Source of the DNA: Lentisphaerota bacterium
GTDB lineage: Bacteria > Verrucomicrobiota > Lentisphaeria > Victivallales > UBA1829
DNA length: 51,442 nt
Reading direction: 5' to 3'
Assembly: GCA_015061565.1 (NCBI GenBank)
Contig: SUWI01000009.1
Location: forward strand, 1-51,442
Shown: piece after piece, positions 23,948-32,820 of the stretch
How the letters are laid out: the number at the start of each line of letters is the position of its first letter
Position numbering within the stretch: the first letter of the stretch is position 1
Translations under genes and position numbers: made by a program
Notes under the pieces: generated by a model
Told to the model about the DNA's origin: nothing
Seen by the model: the letters and a program-made list of their open reading frames with translations, nothing else
The model's database searches: none

Positions 23948-25327
23948 ATGCCGAAAATCACCTTTATGGGAGCCGGCAGCACGATATTTGCGAAAAACGT
24001 GCTGGGCGACTGCATGTGCCGCGAGGCGCTGAAAGATTCGGAAATCGCATTGTATGACATCGATGCGGACCGTCTGAAAGAATCGAAGACGGTGCTGGAC
24101 TGCCTGAACAAAAACATCAATGCGAACCGGGCGAAGATCAAGACATATCTGGGAGTCGCGAACCGGAAAAAAGCGCTGAAGGATGCGAATTTCGTGGTGA
24201 ACGCGATCCAGGTGGGCGGCTATGAGCCTTCCACGGTGATCGATTTCGAGATCCCGAAGAAATACGGACTGCGGCAGACCATTGCGGACACGCTCGGGAT
24301 CGGCGGGATCTTCCGCGCGCTGCGCACGATCCCGGTGATGCTGGATTTCGCGCACGACATGGAGCAGGTATGTCCGAATGCATGGCTGCTGAACTACACC
24401 AATCCGATGGCGATGCTGACGGGCGCGATGCTGCGCGGGACAGGCGTCAAGACGGTCGGCTTGTGCCACAGCGTGCAGGTCTGCGTGGAAAGCCTGCTTT
24501 CTTCCCTGGGCATGTATGACTATAAGACGCAGTACAACAAGGGCATCACGGCCAACGACCTCGGCTACCGCGCCAAGATCGCCGGGATCAACCACATGGC
24601 CTGGCTGCTGGAACTGACCAAAGACGGCAAGGACATTTATCCGGAGATCCGCAAGAAAGGTCTGGCGCTGGTGAAAAAACAGCGCGGCCATCTGGAACAT
24701 CCGGAAAAATGCGGCGCCAACCTGATCCGTCTGGAAATGATGAACCGTTTCGGCTATTATGTGACCGAATCGAGCGAACACAACGCCGAATATGCGGCGT
24801 TCTGGATCAAGTCGACCTACCCGGAACTGATCCGCGAATACGGCATCCCGCTGGATGAATATCCGCGCCGCTGCATCAACCAGATCAAAAACTGGAAACA
24901 GCAGTACAAGGATATCTGCAAGAACGGCAAGGTGGAACATAAGCTGTCGCGCGAATACGGTTCGGGGATCATGGAAGCGATCACCACGAACAAACCGTAT
25001 CAGATCGGCGGCAACGTGCTGAACAGAGGTTTCATCGAAAACCTGCCGTCCGACGCGGTGGTGGAAGTGCCCTGTCTGGTGGATTCCAACGGCGTCCAGG
25101 GAACGTATGTGGGCCGTCTCCCGGTCCAGTGTGCCGCCATGAACATGACCAACATCAATGTGCAGCTGCTGACGATCGAAGCGGCGCTGACCCTGAAGAA
25201 GGATTACATCTATCAGGCGGCGATGCTCGATCCGCATACCGCGGCGGAACTGAACATCGACGATATCGTTGCCATGTGCGACGATCTGATCAAAGCGCAC
25301 GGCAAGATGCTGCCGAAATACAAATAA
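23948..25327 (+). CDS. glycoside hydrolase family 4, alpha-galactosidase-like
   Basis: The 459-aa protein has an N-terminal NAD-binding fold (ITFMGAGSTIFAKNVLGD), the GH4 substrate/metal motif NYTNPMAML, the metal-binding Cys in GLCHSVQ and GINHMAWLLEL with the metal-binding His. GH4 enzymes use NAD and Mn2+ in an oxidation-elimination mechanism. CHSVQ is typical of the MelA/alpha-galactosidase and LplD branch rather than the 6-phospho branch. Without a signal peptide it acts on imported sugar. GGAGAAG precedes the start and a strong terminator follows at 25351. Length agrees with the family (about 450 aa). Confidence 0.88.
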   Translation: MPKITFMGAGSTIFAKNVLGDCMCREALKDSEIALYDIDADRLKESKTVLDCLNKNINANRAKIKTYLGVANRKKALKDANFVVNAIQVGGYEPSTVIDFEIPKKYGLRQTIADTLGIGGIFRALRTIPVMLDFAHDMEQVCPNAWLLNYTNPMAMLTGAMLRGTGVKTVGLCHSVQVCVESLLSSLGMYDYKTQYNKGITANDLGYRAKIAGINHMAWLLELTKDGKDIYPEIRKKGLALVKKQRGHLEHPEKCGANLIRLEMMNRFGYYVTESSEHNAEYAAFWIKSTYPELIREYGIPLDEYPRRCINQIKNWKQQYKDICKNGKVEHKLSREYGSGIMEAITTNKPYQIGGNVLNRGFIENLPSDAVVEVPCLVDSNGVQGTYVGRLPVQCAAMNMTNINVQLLTIEAALTLKKDYIYQAAMLDPHTAAELNIDDIVAMCDDLIKAHGKMLPKYK

Positions 25328-25350
25328 ACGTTTCGGCTCCGTTTTCCGGA

Positions 25351-25388
25351 ACCGGTTTCCCGTTTGCCGCGGGGAGCCGGTTTTTTTA
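25351..25388 (+). terminator. intrinsic terminator after the GH4 gene
   Basis: Arms 25351-25361 (ACCGGTTTCCC) and 25371-25381 (GGGGAGCCGGT) pair with two wobbles around a nine-base loop, followed by seven T. It closes the transcript carrying trmO, ispH, the membrane protein and GH4. Confidence 0.85.
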
Positions 25389-25497
25389 TGCTGCTGCGAC
25401 TTTTTTCCGGCAGTGCCGGATCTGACTCTCTTTCCCGGCTTCCAGCGGTTTCTGAACTCGAATTTAAGAAATTTTGAAAAAAACCGGCGGGGGCATC

Positions 25498-25527
25498 TTG
25501 ACAATGATATACAGTAGTTATTATAAT
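25498..25527 (+). promoter_or_regulatory. promoter of the regulator-pseudopilin-glycosidase operon
   Basis: A perfect TTGACA (25498-25503) and a perfect TATAAT (25522-25527) are 18 bases apart, 33 bases before the regulator start. This is among the strongest-looking promoters in the window. Confidence 0.75.
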
Positions 25528-25560
25528 ATAAAGCAGAGGACAGAGAAGGAGCCTGATCAA

Positions 25561-26598
25561 ATGCAAAAGCGTTATCCGGAGATAGCAGAACTGATCGCCC
25601 GGGAATATCTGACCGGGAGTTCGCCGGGTCGTTTACCGGGTTCAGCCCGGCTGGCGGATCGATTCGGCGTGAATCAGCGGACAGTGATGAAAGCCCTTCA
25701 GCTGCTGGAGAAAAAGAATCTGGTGACCATCTGCGGAACGAGCGGGGTCTATCCTGCGCGGGAGCAGAAACCGGTTTGCAAACGGAACGGGATCCTGGTC
25801 ATTGTCGGAGTCGGATCGACTTCCGAGCTGGCGGGGTTCATCCGGGAAAAACTGGCGACTACCGGATTCCGCCCGGTGTTTCTGGATTTTTCCCCGGAAG
25901 TGTTTGAAGAAAATCCTGCTTTCGTAAGGAATTTTTCGGCAGATGGTTTCCTGTTCCGTTTTTCCAAAAATTTCAATCTCGAAATAGAAAAATACCTGTG
26001 CGATCTGAAGATCCCGTATGTTCTGCTCAACCGGGGGAATGGAACCAGACAGATCGATTCATCGAGCAACGATCTCGAGATGGGCTGGGCGCTGATCCTG
26101 GATCATCTGCTGAAGCAGGGCTGCCGGCGGATCATGTTTCTGGATAACAAGTCGTTCCTGCCCCAGTATGAGGAGAGGCTCCAGGAAATTTTCCGTACCC
26201 GGCTGGGGGACCGTCTGTTCGGCGGGAAATGTTTTTTTACGGATTGCTGCCGGAATCCGGAGAAAACGATCAATGCGCTGGTGGACGAACTGCCGAAACT
26301 GCCGGAACCGCCGGATGCGATCGTAACGGGGAGCGGCTGGCTCGCGATCGCGCTGCTGAAAGCGTTTCCTCCGCCTCGGCGCTTTCTGATCGGGGCGAGC
26401 TGGGATGGCAACGATCTGCCGCCGCGGGACCTGCTGTGCGCGTTCCATGATGCGCATGACCGGGTCGGATGGGCGCTTGACCGGCTGATCCTCCGGATTT
26501 CCGGAGACACGCAGCCGTCTGAACATCATATTTCGCCGGTCCGGATCCAAATTCCGGAACCGGATCAAATAAACACTGCTAAAAAGAAAGGTTGTTAA
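25561..26598 (+). CDS. transcription regulator, GntR-type DNA-binding domain with LacI-type sensor
   Basis: The 345-aa protein has a GntR-like winged helix ([32 protein letters not shown], about residues 24-56). A LacI-like ligand-binding domain follows ([67 protein letters not shown]). The ATG at 25561 is chosen because GAAGGAG lies nine bases upstream. An ATG 29 codons earlier would translate across the -10 element. It heads, and probably autoregulates, the gene series through 37728. The next start is two bases after its stop. Confidence 0.83.
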   Translation: MQKRYPEIAELIAREYLTGSSPGRLPGSARLADRFGVNQRTVMKALQLLEKKNLVTICGTSGVYPAREQKPVCKRNGILVIVGVGSTSELAGFIREKLATTGFRPVFLDFSPEVFEENPAFVRNFSADGFLFRFSKNFNLEIEKYLCDLKIPYVLLNRGNGTRQIDSSSNDLEMGWALILDHLLKQGCRRIMFLDNKSFLPQYEERLQEIFRTRLGDRLFGGKCFFTDCCRNPEKTINALVDELPKLPEPPDAIVTGSGWLAIALLKAFPPPRRFLIGASWDGNDLPPRDLLCAFHDAHDRVGWALDRLILRISGDTQPSEHHISPVRIQIPEPDQINTAKKKGC

Positions 26599-26600
26599 GA

Positions 26601-27383
26601 ATGTCAACGCATCGGGATGGTTTGGATTCCATCAGTCGGCCTGCAGGGAAAACCGAGCTGCAGGGAGTTCGTCTTTTTACGCTTATCGAGCTTCTGGTCG
26701 TGATCGCCATCATCGCGATTCTGGCGGGTATGCTGCTGCCTGCTTTGAATGCCGCCAGGGAAAAAGCGCGGAGCATCAAATGCACGTCGAATCTGAAGCA
26801 GATCGGTTATGGCTACGCCATGTATGTCAATACACATCAGGAGTATTATCCCACTACGCAGAACGGCGCCAACTGGTGGCAGGCGATGTTCATCAAGGAT
26901 TACGGCTGCAGTGAAAAAGTATTTATCTGCCCGACCGAAATTTCGGTTTATTCGTCTTCCACTCATCAGAGTTATCATTACGGCCATCCGCTGTATATTC
27001 TGGGATCGGCCGGCCAGACCAGCCCGCTGATGTACCGGAAACAGATGCTGCTGATCAACAAGGGAGCGGATGCCGAAACCATCATCTCGACCGCTGCCGT
27101 GCCGACGGTCTCAGCAGACGGGAGCGGCAACAAGCACCCGGCTATGGCCCGGACCGGCGCGCCTTACATTCACCGTCCGGACAGCAAAAGATACTTCCCG
27201 GTGTCTGCCGACTGTTACTACTACGCGCCGTATGCGCGGCATGACCGGAAAGCGAATGCGCTGCTTTTTGACGGGCACGTGGGAGTCATTACCTCCGAGG
27301 ATATCCTCAACTGGCGCTCCTGGGCGCCGTTTACCGTCGCGGGTTCGACCAACCTGATCGATGCCGCCTGGTCCGAAAAATGA
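26601..27383 (+). CDS. type II pseudopilin with H-x9-DG motif, second locus
   Basis: The 260-aa protein has an unusually long charged leader (~25 residues) before [25 protein letters not shown], then [39 protein letters not shown] and C-terminal [13 protein letters not shown]. It starts two bases after the regulator stop with AAAGAAAGG upstream. Its stop overlaps the next start (ATGA), so it is part of one transcript with glycan-active genes. Processing by prepilin peptidase is expected from the motif. Confidence 0.88.
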   Translation: MSTHRDGLDSISRPAGKTELQGVRLFTLIELLVVIAIIAILAGMLLPALNAAREKARSIKCTSNLKQIGYGYAMYVNTHQEYYPTTQNGANWWQAMFIKDYGCSEKVFICPTEISVYSSSTHQSYHYGHPLYILGSAGQTSPLMYRKQMLLINKGADAETIISTAAVPTVSADGSGNKHPAMARTGAPYIHRPDSKRYFPVSADCYYYAPYARHDRKANALLFDGHVGVITSEDILNWRSWAPFTVAGSTNLIDAAWSEK

Positions 27384-28135
27384 AACTGATCACGCTGGGC
27401 ACTGCGGCCGGCAATTCTTCGCGGACGCGTGCCAATGCCTCCAACCTGATCATCAGTGAGGGCAAGTACTACCTGATCGATGCCGGCGAGCCGGTCAAGG
27501 CGCTGATTTTCAGCCGCGGCATACCCTATACCGACATCGGCAAAGTCTTCATCAGCCATTGTCATGAGGACCATCTCGGCGGCATGGTGGGGCTTATGAA
27601 CTGCTTTATCCGGGAACACCGCAAAGCGCCCGATTCGGCAATGACGGTTTATCTGCCCGAGATGACCGCGGAAAAACCGCTGCTGGATTTCATGACCGTA
27701 TTCCACCGGAAGATCCCGGAGGGGAAACTGGTGTTCGAACCGGTCACGGTGGGAAAATTTTATGACGACGGAAACGTGGCGGTTTCCGCGTATCCGACCG
27801 ATCATCTGGAGGGAGCCGGCCCCTCGTATGCTTTCCTGATCGAGCACGGCGAGGAGCGGCTGCTGATCACCGGCGATTTGCGCTGGGGCGATTTCGGCGA
27901 TTTCCCCGCGGCGGCGCTGGACCGGCCCGCGGTATGTCTCTGCGAGGCGGTCCACTGTCCGTTCGAGGTCATCGTGGAAAGAGTCCGCGGTCTGCCGATT
28001 CGGAAACTGATTTTTACGCATTATAAAGAAAGTCTTCTGGGGGAGGATCATGATTTTTTCCTGGAAAAAACGAAAGATTTTCCTTTCCCAGTCCAGCTCG
28101 CCGAAGACGATGAAGAATTTACCCTGGAGTCCTGA
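27380..28135 (+). CDS. metallo-beta-lactamase-fold hydrolase
   Basis: The 251-aa protein has the MBL metal motif [10 protein letters not shown] near residues 57-66 (HxHxDH), an early DAGE motif ([13 protein letters not shown]), [30 protein letters not shown] with a metal-bridging Asp, and a late THYKESLLG. The order suits ribonuclease Z/phosphodiesterase-like MBL enzymes rather than beta-lactamases. No signal peptide is seen. It overlaps the pseudopilin stop by four bases and is followed after two bases by the GH28-like gene. The substrate is unknown; an ester or lactone released from pectin-like sugars would fit the neighbours but is speculation. Confidence 0.8.
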   Translation: MKLITLGTAAGNSSRTRANASNLIISEGKYYLIDAGEPVKALIFSRGIPYTDIGKVFISHCHEDHLGGMVGLMNCFIREHRKAPDSAMTVYLPEMTAEKPLLDFMTVFHRKIPEGKLVFEPVTVGKFYDDGNVAVSAYPTDHLEGAGPSYAFLIEHGEERLLITGDLRWGDFGDFPAAALDRPAVCLCEAVHCPFEVIVERVRGLPIRKLIFTHYKESLLGEDHDFFLEKTKDFPFPVQLAEDDEEFTLES

Positions 28136-28137
28136 AC

Positions 28138-29307
28138 ATGAATAAAAACAATCCCAATGCTTACGGGACCGGAAGCGATTCGGACCGGATCGAACAGGCA
28201 TTGGCCTTTGCCAAGGCGAACTCGCTGCCCCTGGAGATCACCGCCCGGGAAGCAGCGGACGGGAGAACCCACTGGCTGATCGACCGCGCAGTTTGTCTTC
28301 CCGGCGATACCGAAATGCAGATCATCAACTGCAGGATCAAGCTGTCGGACCGCTGCCGGGACAATTTCATCCGGAGCGCGAATTGCGGGATTGGCATCGA
28401 CCCGATCGTCCCGGTTTCCGGGATCCGGATCAAAGGGATCGGACAAGCGGTGCTGGAAGGCGCCGATCATCCCCGCGCGACCGGCGATTCCGCGAAGACG
28501 ATCGGGGTTCAGACTTATGGAACGGATGCCGGCAAACCGGGCGAATCGGAAAAAGGCGACTGGCGCAATATCGGCGTCCTGCTGGCGGAAGTTTCCGATT
28601 TCACCCTGGAGAATCTGAGCATCGTCAATTCCCATTGCTGGGCGGTTTCCCTGGAATACTGCCGGCACGGCGTGGTGAAGGATCTCCGCTTCTTCTCATA
28701 CGGGACCATGTATATAGACGGCAAACCGAGGGTGGTCCTCAATCAGGACGGTCTGGATCTCCGGCGCGGATGCCGGCATATCCGGATCGAAAATATCTCC
28801 GGCTGCACCGGCGACGACCTGATCGCCCTGACCGCGATCTCTTATCCGGGCGCCGGAGTAAAGCCGCCGGGCGGACTGCAGTCGACCATGATCACCGGGA
28901 ACCGCCCCGTCGGGGAGGAAGACGACGTGTTCGACATAGAGATCCGCGAGGTGCACGGCTACAGTGCCGGAAACTGCCAGATCATCCGTTTCCTGAATTC
29001 CTGCGGCATCCGGATGTATGATATCCTGCTGGAAAACCTGGAAGACTGTTCGCCTGCGTACCTTTATGACCATGCCGCCGTGCGGATCGGGGATGCGAAT
29101 CCCCGCTGGGGCGGGGTGACGCCGCTGGGCGACACCAGGAATTTTACGATCCGGAACATCATTTCCAATTCGGCAAATGCCGTTCTGATTGCCGGATCGC
29201 TGGCCGATTCTTCCATTTCCGGCGTGGAACTGCGGTCCGAGGGGTTGGGAAAAATCAAAATCACTTCCGGGCCCGAATATGTGAAAAATGTTGAATTCGC
29301 ACAATAA
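28138..29307 (+). CDS. GH28-like parallel beta-helix protein (polygalacturonase-like)
   Basis: The 389-aa protein shows repeated beta-helix coils, and its centre matches the GH28 active-site plan: NQDGLDLRRGCRHIRIENISG, then GDDLIAL near residue 226. These supply the N-x-D and DD acidic residues. Further coils follow (NCQIIRFLNSCGIRMYDILLENL, FTIRNIISNSANAVLIAG). No signal peptide is present, unlike secreted pectinases, so a cytoplasmic oligogalacturonide or other glycoside may be the substrate. The family's later G-H-G motif is not obvious, so the specificity may differ. It lies two bases after the MBL gene. Confidence 0.72.
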   Translation: MNKNNPNAYGTGSDSDRIEQALAFAKANSLPLEITAREAADGRTHWLIDRAVCLPGDTEMQIINCRIKLSDRCRDNFIRSANCGIGIDPIVPVSGIRIKGIGQAVLEGADHPRATGDSAKTIGVQTYGTDAGKPGESEKGDWRNIGVLLAEVSDFTLENLSIVNSHCWAVSLEYCRHGVVKDLRFFSYGTMYIDGKPRVVLNQDGLDLRRGCRHIRIENISGCTGDDLIALTAISYPGAGVKPPGGLQSTMITGNRPVGEEDDVFDIEIREVHGYSAGNCQIIRFLNSCGIRMYDILLENLEDCSPAYLYDHAAVRIGDANPRWGGVTPLGDTRNFTIRNIISNSANAVLIAGSLADSSISGVELRSEGLGKIKITSGPEYVKNVEFAQ

Positions 29308-29331
29308 AAAACAAGGAAAGGAACCGAACTC

Positions 29332-32300
29332 ATGAAAACCATTTCTTCCATCGTTCTGCTCGCCGGCCTCGCACTGTTTCTTGACGGACAGGAACCGAAC
29401 CTGATCAAGAATCCCGGGTTCACTGCCGGCACCAACTGGTGGTACAACAGTCCGATCTTCTCAATCGCCAAGGAAAACAACAACCGGTATTTCCGGATGG
29501 TTTCCGCGACCGAGGTCAAACCGGTGTTTGCGGAACAGACGCCGCCGATCCCGGTGGAAGCGGGGAAAAGCTATGAGTTTTCCTGCCGGTTCAAGAGTAT
29601 GCTGAAAAGCGGTGAGGTATATTTCATGTTTCTTGTCCGCGATGCCGGGAACCGCTGCATCCGTATCCTCAATTCACCGAAAATCACGGAAAAAACCGGA
29701 TCGGAATGGGAAAACCTGCGTTACGTCTTTGTCGTTCCGGAGAAGGGGACTGTCATCCAGATCCGGATCTATGCGGGAATGTCATTTTCGGGAGAGGTCC
29801 AGCTTGACGATCTGGTCCTGAAGGAAGGGAACGGCGAACTGAAACTGCCGGAATTGCCCAAAAAACCGAAGCTGACGGGGAAACCGGATGCCGGATTTCT
29901 GGCTTCGGCTCTGCAGCTGACCGATTTCCGCGCTTTCCCGGGGAACGGCGACGGCAAAGCGATCCAGAAAACGGAACTTTATCTGGCTGGGGCGGAAGAC
30001 CAGCTCTGCGGTTTTTTTAAGTTATTTCATGGTAAAGACAAAGCCTTCATAAAAAAAAAGTCTCCGCGTGACAATGAATCCCTGCTCTGGAAGAACGAAG
30101 TCCTGGAATTGTTTTTCACCCACATCAATTCCGATGCTCCGCTGTATCAGATAGCCTTCGATCCGCACGGGCAGATCTATGATGCGCAGGGAGAAAACCT
30201 GAACTGGGACAGCCATATCCGGATCAAATCCGGCGAACCCGGTCCGGAATATACCTGGGTCCAGTTCGAACTGCCGCTTTCCGATCTGGGTTATCATTAT
30301 GAAAACCGGGGTGCGGGGATCCGGTTCAGCCTGAATGTCGCCAGAAACCATTCCACTGTCGGTGCGGCAGAATTCCCGATCTCCGTGTGGACTCCGGTCC
30401 AGCATTTGCGCGAGGCAAAGAATTATCATGTCTTTTCCGTCCAAAAAAACGCTCCCCCCGAACGGATCTCCGCCCGTCTGTGCGGTTCTTCCCTTATCCA
30501 GCTGTCTAAAGATCCCGCCCGGTGGTGGAAGGTGAAAGACCCGCTGTTCAAGGAATTGATTTCGGATCGTCCGGCGCCCTTTCCGGGCTTGAGGATGTTC
30601 AGCTGGAATATGCCGATCGCCCCGCACCGCAACCGTGCTTATGCTTTGCAGTACGGACGGACCTTCGACCGTCAGGAACGGTTTGCCGAATATGACCGCA
30701 GCGGCATCCGCCATCTGGAAATGTACCATCGCACCCCGGACAAGGAACTGCTGCCGTGGATGGACGGCAAACCCGGCCGGAGCGTCATGCTGCTCTATTA
30801 TACCGGCAGAAACGGATTCGATCCCTACTGGATGTTCGAAGGTCTGGCGGACGAAACCGCAGAGGAACTGAAGAAAAATCCCGCCCGCTATTCCGGCGTA
30901 GCCATGCCGGATGAATATCTGCACGGTCTGGATTCGATCCTGGCCGCCACGGCCGCGAACCCGAAGACCGCCGCTTCCGTCGAAGCGATCCGGCGTGAGA
31001 TCCGGGAAAAATACGGTTACGGGAAATATGATATCCCCTCTTCGCCGGAAACCGATACGGAACCTTTTGCCCGGCTTGCCATGCGGAAGTATCTGCTGGC
31101 GAAAATGGTTCTCGCCCAGAAGAAAATGATGGAAGTCTGCCGGGAACACCAGAAAAAAACCGGATATACCGTTCAGGTCATTTCCTCGGATCCCACCTCC
31201 CAGATGCGGATCCAGCATCAGAGCCGGATCGCCCCGTATGTCGATATGGTCAATGTGCAAAGCGGTCCGGCCAACAGCGACTCCCGTCAGAGAAGCGGGT
31301 TCGGGGCCAAGCTGGTGACGGACCTTTCGGGAAAACCGGCGTTCTGCTATGTGCATCTGGAAAATCTGAACAACGTCAGTTACGATGCGGAAGCCTCGGC
31401 GTCCCTGCTGAGCGAAGCGTTCCGCGCCGGTGCCATCGGCGTGGCGCTCTATCCGGTCGACTGGGCCGGAGTGACCCGCCGCCAGGGCAGCAGCAACAAC
31501 GATGCCTACGGCCATCGTCCCCGCTGGGATACCATCCTGGATACCGCCAAAATCATCAATTCCATGAACCTGTTGAAAATTCCGGAACCGGATTATGCCG
31601 TATTCGTTTCCAACGACAGTGCCTTGAGCCGCCGGAGATGGGAAGCGCCGCCTTATGAGGCTTATTACAATCTTGCCGGACCCGGCGCCCGCACCTGGTT
31701 CCGGTTCATTTCCGATATCCAGCTGATCGACGGCAAAGAGAAACTTTCCAACTGGAAATTCGTGGTGATCCCGAAAGCGGACATTGTTGATGAAGCACTT
31801 TATCCGCATTTCGAAAAATATGTGAAAAACGGCGGGACTCTGGTGTGTTTCGACCCCGATTTTTCCCGCTTCCGGCCCGATGGGACCGATGGCCGTGCTT
31901 TCACGGAAAAACTGTTCGGCGTCCGGACCGCAAATACCAAATACTATGACCGGATCGTGCCTTCCACGCAGGACGGTCTGATGAAAGGAATGAAACCGGC
32001 GATCCCGTTGGCTGCCGGAAATCTCAAGCTGGAAGGCAAAAGCGTCAAGGTGCTGGCCGCTTCCCCCGCCGGCGATGCCGTCATCACCGAAAAAGATTAT
32101 CCCCGCGGCGGACGTGCCGTCATGATCGCCCGCGAACCCAGTTATACCGATGGAAGCCGGCCCCAATGGCAGGAATTCAACAAGACGCTGCTGGTCAATC
32201 TGGGCGCCCGGACCGGTCAGGATATCTGGCGGTTCACTTTCCCGCATAAGAAGGAAGTCAAACCCGTCGTCAAAGGCACCTGCCTGACCGGAAACCATTT

Positions 32301-32817
32301 CCTGTGGTGGCGTGACAAAGCGGAAAAGGTCGCCAACGCCCCGATCGCGAAAGACGCCCGCTACACCCTGACTCTGGCGCCGGATGCCCTGAAAGCGGGA
32401 GACAAACTGGTCTTCGATTTCAAGAACGGGAATCTGACCAACCGTGAAAAGGCATTTTCCGCCGGAGATCTTTTCAATGAACTGAAAAACCGTTTCATTA
32501 TCCGCGAAGGAAAAATCCGGCTGGATATGTTTGCCGACACTTTTTCCCGCGGGGATGCGTTCCAGATTCGGATCGACTTCGGGAAAAAGGTTCCCGCCCG
32601 CCGCGTGAAAATCTTCTGGAGCGGCACCTTGCCGGAAGTCTCCGTAACGGCTCCCGACGGCAGAAAAGCCGTCATCCCCGGCGGAAAAACGCCGGATGTC
32701 CGGATGAGTGAAACCGCACTGCCGGCCGGCGCTCCGGTCAGCAGTCTGGTCCTGTCCCTCGGCGCCCGGCCGGAAGGGGAAAAACTGATCCTCAGCGAAA
32801 TCGAGGTCTGGGATTGA
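29332..32817 (+). CDS. large secreted multidomain glycosidase-like protein
   Basis: The 1161-aa protein starts with a signal peptide (MKTISSIVLLAGLALFLDG). Order: jelly-roll carbohydrate-binding module (NLIKNPGFTAGTNWWYNSP... YEFSCRFKS... LDDLVL, residues ~23-165); a CBM9/DOMON-like module (DESLLWKNEVLELFF-type pattern, QIAFDPHGQIYD, residues ~190-370); a TIM-barrel-like region (RHLEMYHRTPDKELLPW, VAMPDEYLHGLDS, YTVQVISSDPTSQ); a beta-galactosidase-like amidotransferase-fold domain (NWKFVVIPKADIVDEALYPHFEKYV near 815-840); and a C-terminal beta domain. The GVAMPDEYLHG acidic pair is a candidate catalytic site. The arrangement recalls GH42-type proteins, but I cannot assign a GH family. Its stop lies three bases before the next start. 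Confidence 0.72.
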   Translation: MKTISSIVLLAGLALFLDGQEPNLIKNPGFTAGTNWWYNSPIFSIAKENNNRYFRMVSATEVKPVFAEQTPPIPVEAGKSYEFSCRFKSMLKSGEVYFMFLVRDAGNRCIRILNSPKITEKTGSEWENLRYVFVVPEKGTVIQIRIYAGMSFSGEVQLDDLVLKEGNGELKLPELPKKPKLTGKPDAGFLASALQLTDFRAFPGNGDGKAIQKTELYLAGAEDQLCGFFKLFHGKDKAFIKKKSPRDNESLLWKNEVLELFFTHINSDAPLYQIAFDPHGQIYDAQGENLNWDSHIRIKSGEPGPEYTWVQFELPLSDLGYHYENRGAGIRFSLNVARNHSTVGAAEFPISVWTPVQHLREAKNYHVFSVQKNAPPERISARLCGSSLIQLSKDPARWWKVKDPLFKELISDRPAPFPGLRMFSWNMPIAPHRNRAYALQYGRTFDRQERFAEYDRSGIRHLEMYHRTPDKELLPWMDGKPGRSVMLLYYTGRNGFDPYWMFEGLADETAEELKKNPARYSGVAMPDEYLHGLDSILAATAANPKTAASVEAIRREIREKYGYGKYDIPSSPETDTEPFARLAMRKYLLAKMVLAQKKMMEVCREHQKKTGYTVQVISSDPTSQMRIQHQSRIAPYVDMVNVQSGPANSDSRQRSGFGAKLVTDLSGKPAFCYVHLENLNNVSYDAEASASLLSEAFRAGAIGVALYPVDWAGVTRRQGSSNNDAYGHRPRWDTILDTAKIINSMNLLKIPEPDYAVFVSNDSALSRRRWEAPPYEAYYNLAGPGARTWFRFISDIQLIDGKEKLSNWKFVVIPKADIVDEALYPHFEKYVKNGGTLVCFDPDFSRFRPDGTDGRAFTEKLFGVRTANTKYYDRIVPSTQDGLMKGMKPAIPLAAGNLKLEGKSVKVLAASPAGDAVITEKDYPRGGRAVMIAREPSYTDGSRPQWQEFNKTLLVNLGARTGQDIWRFTFPHKKEVKPVVKGTCLTGNHFLWWRDKAEKVANAPIAKDARYTLTLAPDALKAGDKLVFDFKNGNLTNREKAFSAGDLFNELKNRFIIREGKIRLDMFADTFSRGDAFQIRIDFGKKVPARRVKIFWSGTLPEVSVTAPDGRKAVIPGGKTPDVRMSETALPAGAPVSSLVLSLGARPEGEKLILSEIEVWD

Positions 32818-32820
32818 ACA